In this document: positions 6,441 through 9,967 of the stretch, one piece after another | Layout of the letters: every line of letters starts with the position of its first letter | Position numbering within the stretch: position 1 is the stretch's first letter | Source: JBGSLA01 sp965602785 | GTDB taxonomy: Bacteria > Desulfobacterota > Desulfobaccia > Desulfobaccales > 0-14-0-80-60-11 | NCBI GenBank assembly: GCA_965602785.1 | Contig: CBFDAH010000109.1 | Span: 1 to 9,967 of the forward strand | DNA: 9,967 nt | Direction of reading: 5' to 3' | Position numbers and translations under genes: made by a program | Notes under the pieces: generated by a model | The model's input: only the letters and a program-made list of their open reading frames with translations | Told to the model about the DNA's origin: nothing | The model's database searches: none

Positions 6441-7343
6441 ATGCCCAGACGCAAAAAGACCTCTACTTTCCTCGTGGGCCTCTTTGTGGCCGGAGGAGCC
6501 GCCATTCTGGCCATTTCTTTGGTATGGGTGGGAGCCACCAAGTATTTTGAGAGAGGGGAACTCTACGTTACTTACTTCGACGAGTCGGTGCAGGGCCTGG
6601 AGAAGGACTCGGATGTCAAGTATCGCGGGGTCAAAGTGGGAAGGGTCCGGGATATCCGCATCGCCCCGGACAACCGACTCATCGCCGTTATTATGAGCAT
6701 CACCCTCAGGAGCGATCCCGCCGAGACCACCGTGGCCCAGCTCAAAATCACCGGCATCACCGGCATCATGTTTGTCAACCTGGACCGCCGGGACCCTGGC
6801 GATATCAGCCAGTCCCCCAAAATTGAATTTGTCTCCGAACACCCCATCATTCCCTCCAAGCCTTCGGACATTCGACAGATTATGGCCGCGCTCGAGAATT
6901 TAGCTCAGAGGTTCAAAGATATCGACATAAGGGGAGCAGTGGACGCCTTCAAGGACACGGTGAAAGATATTGGCAATGTGGCCCGCAGCAAGGAAATAAA
7001 GGTCACTCTGGAGAAGATGGAAAAAACCATGGGGAACCTGGAGTATGCCACCAGCCGGGTGGAAAAAAGCGATACGGCAGGAACTCTGCAGGACACCCTG
7101 GCGGACGCCCGGGAGACCCTCAAAGATGCCCGCATCGTGGTCACCAAGCTTACCCAAGGGGTGGAGGCCCTGAAGTTAGCGAGATTGGGAGATAATATCA
7201 GTGCAATTGCCAGAGACCTCAAGGGTACCGGCCAGAACATCAAGCAGGCCTCCGAGACCCTGGAAATGCTTCTGGAAAGGCTGTATGACCGTCCCCGTGA
7301 CTTGTTCTTCGGAAAACCCCCTAAGAAAAGGTGGAATGAATGA
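6441..7343 (+). CDS. mlaD: MlaD/MCE-domain lipid-binding protein
   Basis: The 300-residue protein is the membrane-anchored substrate-binding subunit; MlaD proteins form hexameric rings in the periplasm. A basic start (MPRRKK) leads into one membrane helix (about 10-31). An MCE domain follows at about 38-118, seen in the VTYFDESVQGLEKDSDVKYRG segment, GVKVGRVRDI (63-72) and ITGITGIMFVNL (103-114). Residues about 143-285 form a long, charged, probably coiled-coil region with repeated heptad-like leucine/isoleucine spacing, and the protein ends DRPRDLFFGKPPKK, a tail typical of this MCE subgroup. The protein is much longer than E. coli MlaD (about 183 residues), so the helical part may extend the ring toward the outer membrane. 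AAGGA at 6429-6433 lies 7 nt before the ATG, inside the preceding gene. It overlaps the next gene by 4 nt. Confidence 0.93.
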   Translation: MPRRKKTSTFLVGLFVAGGAAILAISLVWVGATKYFERGELYVTYFDESVQGLEKDSDVKYRGVKVGRVRDIRIAPDNRLIAVIMSITLRSDPAETTVAQLKITGITGIMFVNLDRRDPGDISQSPKIEFVSEHPIIPSKPSDIRQIMAALENLAQRFKDIDIRGAVDAFKDTVKDIGNVARSKEIKVTLEKMEKTMGNLEYATSRVEKSDTAGTLQDTLADARETLKDARIVVTKLTQGVEALKLARLGDNISAIARDLKGTGQNIKQASETLEMLLERLYDRPRDLFFGKPPKKRWNE

Positions 7344-8053
7344 AGACATACAACAAGAAGGGGCAGGCGCCCTCCGCCTGGGGTTGGCTCCTGTGGTTGA
7401 GCCTCTCTTGCCTGGTGGGGGTAATGGGCTGCGGGGGTTCTCCTGCCACGGTGCACCGCTATCTCCTGGAATATCCCCCGCCGGTGGTGCGGGTGCCGGC
7501 CACCCTGGATGTGGCCCTCACAGTGGTGCCCTTCACCGTGGATGAGGCCTTCAATAGCACGGCCATGCTCTACCGACCGTCGCCCAATGTGAGCGACTCC
7601 TATCGCTACCACCGTTGGCGGGTGGATCCGGGTTCCATGGCGACGGACTTCATCATTCGGGACTTCCGGCAATCGCGTCTTTTTCGCGCCATCCTCACCA
7701 GAGGGAGCGCCGGCGAAAGCCGCTTTCGTCTGGAGGGAAGTGTGGAGGAAATCCAGGAAATCAACTCCCCGGGGGGCTGGCAGGCAGCCCTCACCCTCAG
7801 CATAACACTTTTGGATATGAGGGACCCTGACCTGAGCACCCGGTTGGTTTTCCAGAAGACCCTGCAGCGCCTGGAAGCTATACCGGAGAAGACTCCCGCC
7901 GGCCTGGCTCGGGGTGTGAGTAGGGCCATGCAGCAGTTGTCCCAGGTAATTCAGGGGGAGGTTTACCAGGCTGCCCGTACCCGGCTGCGATCGCCGGGGA
8001 AGGCCTTAGGAGGCAAAAAGCTTAATAATACCAGGGAAAAACCCACCACCTAG
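7340..8053 (+). CDS. ABC-type transport auxiliary lipoprotein (PqiC-like)
   Basis: The 237-residue lipoprotein has a signal peptide with hydrophobic core LLWLSLSCLVGVMG and lipidation cysteine C31 (V-M-G-C). The mature protein matches the ABC-transport auxiliary lipoprotein family (PqiC/YmbA type). It has an early YLLEYPPP (about 41-48), ALTVVPFTVDEAFNS, a YR followed by YRYHRWRVDP, and an FIIRDFRQSRLFRAIL helix (about 104-119). Such proteins are thought to sit in the outer membrane and receive the MCE channel. Here it takes the place that MlaC holds in E. coli operons. Its ATG overlaps the stop of mlaD (ATGA), with AAGGTGG 5 nt upstream, so it is translationally coupled. The basic, low-complexity tail (about 210-237) is probably disordered. 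Confidence 0.88.
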   Translation: MKTYNKKGQAPSAWGWLLWLSLSCLVGVMGCGGSPATVHRYLLEYPPPVVRVPATLDVALTVVPFTVDEAFNSTAMLYRPSPNVSDSYRYHRWRVDPGSMATDFIIRDFRQSRLFRAILTRGSAGESRFRLEGSVEEIQEINSPGGWQAALTLSITLLDMRDPDLSTRLVFQKTLQRLEAIPEKTPAGLARGVSRAMQQLSQVIQGEVYQAARTRLRSPGKALGGKKLNNTREKPTT

Positions 8054-8054
8054 A

Positions 8055-8088
8055 CCCCGGCATCATTTTCTCGGGCCTGCCACCGGGG
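8055..8088 (+). terminator. Possible terminator of the mla operon
   Basis: CCCCGG (8055-8060) pairs with CCGGGG (8083-8088), starting two bases after the lipoprotein stop codon. The loop is long (22 nt). A second small stem CTAAT/ATTAG follows (8090-8094, 8099-8103), and the nearest T-run (8116-8121) is 27 nt further on. Position supports termination; the shape does not fit a classical intrinsic terminator. Confidence 0.3.
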
Positions 8089-8152
8089 ACTAATACGGAT
8101 TAGCAATCACATGGGTTTTTTCTGTAGCTGCAGACTCTTATAGGTAAATGTA

Positions 8153-8198
8153 GCGCCGTCGCCCTCGGCGGCGCATGAACCGCCGGGGGCGGCGGTTC
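8153..8198. repeat. REP-like tandem pair of GC-rich hairpins
   Basis: Two compact palindromes lie two bases apart. The first pairs 8153-8161 with 8166-8174 (9 bp, one G-U, tetraloop CCCT). The second pairs GAACCGCCG (8177-8185) with CGGCGGTTC (8190-8198), a perfect 9-bp stem with loop GGGG. The paired design and intergenic placement match REP/BIME-type elements. Copy number in the genome cannot be seen from one window. Confidence 0.55.
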
Positions 8199-8254
8199 TA
8201 AATGTTCACGGTTCGTTGTGCGCAGATGGGCTCATGGCCCGTTAGTCTGGGCCT

Positions 8255-8275
8255 GCACAGGCTAGACGCCTGTGC
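8255..8275. repeat. Intergenic palindrome GCACAGGC/GCCTGTGC
   Basis: GCACAGGC (8255-8262) and GCCTGTGC (8268-8275) form a perfect 8-bp stem with a 5-nt loop, followed by TACCA. Palindromes built on ACAGGCT...GCCTGTGCTACC are, to my recollection, common dispersed intergenic repeats in many environmental genomes. Their chance translation, RLDACAT, appears in spurious predicted proteins, including one frame here. Confidence 0.5.
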
Positions 8276-8583
8276 TACCAACCATAAAGAAAATTTGAAT
8301 CCTACCCCTTCTGAAATTACCTTTTTGAGCGCAACTTTGTATAGAGTGGCATGCCTCCTCGCCCTCCTGCACGGTAAGGTCGTTGCGCCAGTAAGTTGCG
8401 TGCCGGGCCGGGGAGCCCCCAGGTCCTCCCTCTCCGCTTAAAGTCTCCTCCCACGCCCCTACAGCATGGATCTGGATCGGTGTTCAAGCAGCACCGACTC
8501 AAAGGTGCAGTCTTAACGGCGCAGGTTAAGCTCTTTTAATCTTTGATCGCATACCCCACAGGGCTATCGAAAGGACTGTCCTT

Positions 8584-8766
8584 CTAAGTCTTGGGACTGA
8601 AACGCTTGAGTAACTCCCAAACTGGCAAGGCTGTCAGACCGCCGATGATGCCGCCGAGGTAGCCCGGCATGAGAGTGTTAAAGGTGGACTTCCAAATCTG
8701 CCCGGCAATGAAGCCGGCGGCCAGCATGGCGACAAGGGTGATCAGTAACCTTTTCCAAAATGCCAT
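8584..8766 (-). CDS. Small membrane protein of unknown function (60 aa)
   Basis: The 60-residue protein begins MAFWKRLLITLVAMLAAGFI and has two hydrophobic segments (about 6-24 and 32-50) separated by the loop GQIWKSTFNT. The second segment, LMPGYLGGIIGGLTALPVW, is glycine-rich and suited to close helix packing. The C-terminus is basic (ELLKRFSPKT), placing both ends probably in the cytosol. An AGGAG (8773-8777) stands 6 nt before the ATG, one of the best ribosome sites in the window, which argues that the gene is real despite its size. It follows the alpha/beta hydrolase on the same strand after 72 nt and may share its mRNA. I do not recognise a named family, and no function is proposed. Confidence 0.7.
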   Translation of the reverse strand: MAFWKRLLITLVAMLAAGFIAGQIWKSTFNTLMPGYLGGIIGGLTALPVWELLKRFSPKT

Positions 8767-8779
8767 TTTTTTCTCCTAT

Positions 8780-8824
8780 CCCTTGAGGGGGGCTAGAGTG
8801 CGGGACAGACTCAAGGGTCTGCCC
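8780..8824 (-). promoter_or_regulatory. Two mutually exclusive hairpins before the small membrane gene
   Basis: In the 72-nt gap on the minus strand, one stem pairs 8802-8804 and 8806-8810 with 8817-8824 (8 bp with one bulged base). Another pairs CCCTTGAG with CTCAAGGG (8780-8787 with 8810-8817, perfect 8 bp). Both need bases 8810-8817, so only one can form. The second ends two bases from the AGGAG ribosome site of the small gene. A switch-like role is speculative; neither has a T-run. Confidence 0.3.
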
Positions 8825-8838
8825 TCCTGGGTTTCTGA

Positions 8839-9894
8839 TTATTTTAAATGAAGCTGAAGAAAGTCTCTCATTTTTTTCCGCGCCAGGCGAGATTCGGGAA
8901 TATTCCAGTGGTAGGCCTGAAAGACGTGCCACATGCCTTCATAGATGTCCAGCGTCACGGGAATGCCGGCCTGATCAAGGGCCTGGTAGAGACGGACCAT
9001 GTTGCTGAGAAAGATCTCCTTAGTGCCTCCCTGGATGAGGGTGGGCGGAAAGCCCTCCGTGAAATCGGCGTAAACCGGTGACACGTAGGGGTTCTTCTGC
9101 TCGGCCGGAGGTGCATAGGCAGCCGCACAGTTTTTCAGATTACCCGGGTAGTACAGGACCGGGTCGGCATCCTGGAGCGTCTCGTAGGTGTCCCCCGTTG
9201 CGGTGATGTCCGACCAGGGCGACCACAGCACCACCGCAGCGGGCAGGCCCAGGCCCTGGTCCCGCATCTTCAGAACCGCCCCGGCGGCCAGCCCGCCCCC
9301 CGCCGAGTCACCGTAGATGGCGATGTCTTTCAAGCCGTAGCCTTCTTTCTGCAACCCCTTAATGACTGCAATAACCTCATCGGTAGTCTGGTGGAATTTG
9401 GCAAACGGAGCCAGGGTGTAGTCCACCGAGATGACCCGCAGTCCGGTGTCGTGGGCCACCGGCACGGCGCTGTTCAAGTTGGACTCGGCGCTGAAAAATG
9501 TGTAGCCTCCGCCGTGGGTGTAAATGAGGACCTTGCCATTGTTTTTCCAGCCCTCGGGCTTGATGTCCAGAACAGGAACCCCGCCGAGCCGGCGCGCCTT
9601 GATGCTCGGCTGATACTGCCTCCGCACCATCTGGCTGACTGTCTTGAAGTATTTCTCGTTTCTCGCCCAAACCTTTTTCCAACCTTTGAGGTTGTTAGGC
9701 CCAGGGAGAACCGCATCCCGGGCAGCCCGGGAGAACTTCCGGAGCGCCGCCTGACCTTTCTTGGAAATGGTGGTCGGCACGTAAAAATCGCCGGCCCAAA
9801 CGGGCGCCGCGCTTCCTGCCATGGCGAACCACGCGATGGCGATGGCGATCCCCAGCCCCACGCTCGCGCGGTTGGATCTGCATATAGATGCCAA
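8839..9894 (-). CDS. Exported alpha/beta hydrolase, HSL (GDSAG) family esterase
   Basis: The 351-residue protein is a probable periplasmic carboxylesterase of the hormone-sensitive-lipase type. It has a signal peptide (core LGIAIAIAWFAMAGSAA, cleavage probably after PVWA, residue 34) and an oxyanion-hole HGGG (127-130). The nucleophile elbow is GDSAGGG (195-201) with Ser197, VDYTLAP (157-163) matches the family's DYRLAP motif, and the catalytic His is His323 in MWHVF. The acid site, normally in a D-x-L-x-D stretch, reads GTKEIFLSN (290-298); Glu293 is the likeliest acid. The start is TTG at 9894, supported by GGAGGA 7 nt upstream and a signal peptide directly after it; no ATG competes in this frame near the N-terminus. 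An extended -10 promoter lies upstream. Substrate is unknown. Confidence 0.9.
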   Translation of the reverse strand: MASICRSNRASVGLGIAIAIAWFAMAGSAAPVWAGDFYVPTTISKKGQAALRKFSRAARDAVLPGPNNLKGWKKVWARNEKYFKTVSQMVRRQYQPSIKARRLGGVPVLDIKPEGWKNNGKVLIYTHGGGYTFFSAESNLNSAVPVAHDTGLRVISVDYTLAPFAKFHQTTDEVIAVIKGLQKEGYGLKDIAIYGDSAGGGLAAGAVLKMRDQGLGLPAAVVLWSPWSDITATGDTYETLQDADPVLYYPGNLKNCAAAYAPPAEQKNPYVSPVYADFTEGFPPTLIQGGTKEIFLSNMVRLYQALDQAGIPVTLDIYEGMWHVFQAYHWNIPESRLARKKMRDFLQLHLK

Positions 9895-9936
9895 GCTCGT
9901 TTCCTCCAGAGGATGTTATCACAAGAAACCTGGTCC

Positions 9937-9965
9937 CTTATACCACACCCCATCTGTTTTGTTCA
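9937..9965 (-). promoter_or_regulatory. Extended -10 promoter for the hydrolase gene
   Basis: On the minus strand TGAACA (9960-9965, four of six to -35 consensus) and TATAAG (9937-9942, five of six) are 17 nt apart, and the -10 is preceded by TGG, the extended -10 form. The predicted start near 9930 leaves a leader of roughly 35 nt before the TTG start, containing the strong ribosome site. Confidence 0.5.
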
Positions 9966-9967
9966 TG

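Larger units (their letters stand above)
8054..8583. other. Non-coding convergent region between the mla operon and the small membrane gene
   Basis: These 530 bases hold no credible gene. Both flanking genes end here. The first half carries the possible operon terminator and three GC-rich palindromes. The 8280-8570 stretch has only short, overlapping stems (for example GCACC 8491-8495 with GGTGC 8504-8508). AAGGAC/GTCCTT (8571-8576 and 8578-8583) forms a 13-base palindrome directly beside the stop of the minus-strand gene. Confidence 0.6.

Noticed and set aside
6905..7672. 255-codon minus-strand frame across mlaD and the auxiliary lipoprotein
   Set aside because: Antisense to two overlapping operon genes, with no recognisable domain.
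8090..8098. CTAATACGG shared with 2192-2200
   Set aside because: A nine-base match is expected many times by chance among all pairs in 10 kb, and one copy includes a stop codon of a real gene.
8202..8441. 79-codon plus-strand frame in the intergenic region
   Set aside because: It includes RLDACAT, the chance translation of the GCACAGGC palindrome, begins inside the repeat area, and has no ribosome site.
9474..9953. 159-codon minus-strand frame overlapping the hydrolase N-terminus
   Set aside because: Different frame from the hydrolase, which has a signal peptide and strong ribosome site; the alternative is Arg/Pro/Ser-rich without motifs.

Overview
The window is GC-rich bacterial DNA, and nearly every base belongs to, or lies close to, a protein gene. 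No rRNA, tRNA, CRISPR array, transposase or phage gene was seen. The cell is diderm: there is a complete MlaE/MlaF/MlaD lipid-transport operon, two lipoproteins, and two proteins with Sec-type signal peptides. The STAS-MlaE fusion, the auxiliary lipoprotein in place of MlaC, and the overall gene style suggest a Desulfobacterota (deltaproteobacterial) genome. That assignment is inference and could be wrong.

Left part (1-2623, minus strand): a three-gene block reads sxtJ-like membrane protein, then a 49-residue DUF5989/SxtK-like membrane peptide, then a NodU/CmcH-type O-carbamoyltransferase (SxtI-like). The same trio (sxtI, sxtJ, sxtK) occurs in cyanobacterial saxitoxin clusters. Here there are no saxitoxin genes beside it, so the block is probably a portable carbamoylation module acting on an unknown, perhaps envelope or polysaccharide, substrate. 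The carbamoyltransferase stop codon is the first three bases of the window, so the gene is complete but anything further downstream is not visible.

Next (2746-3336, minus strand) is a visibly AT-richer gene for an exported protein of unknown function. A divergent intergenic region follows, then a small lipoprotein gene (3678-4238, plus strand) with a possible Cache/PAS-like sensor fold.

Centre (4454-8053, plus strand): an operon for an Mla/MCE-type lipid transporter. It encodes a STAS-MlaE permease, an MlaF ATPase that starts at TTG, an MlaD/MCE protein with a long C-terminal helical region, and an outer-membrane-type ABC auxiliary lipoprotein. Gaps are short (45 nt, 1 nt, then a 4-nt overlap). 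Together these should form a complex that moves phospholipid between inner and outer membranes. No MlaA or MlaC is present in the window.

Right part: 8054-8583 is a 530-base non-coding stretch with three compact GC-rich palindromes of the intergenic-repeat kind. After it come two minus-strand genes: a 60-residue membrane protein with a strong ribosome binding site (8584-8766) and an exported HSL-type alpha/beta hydrolase that starts at TTG (8839-9894). A good extended -10 promoter lies just upstream of the hydrolase at the window edge.
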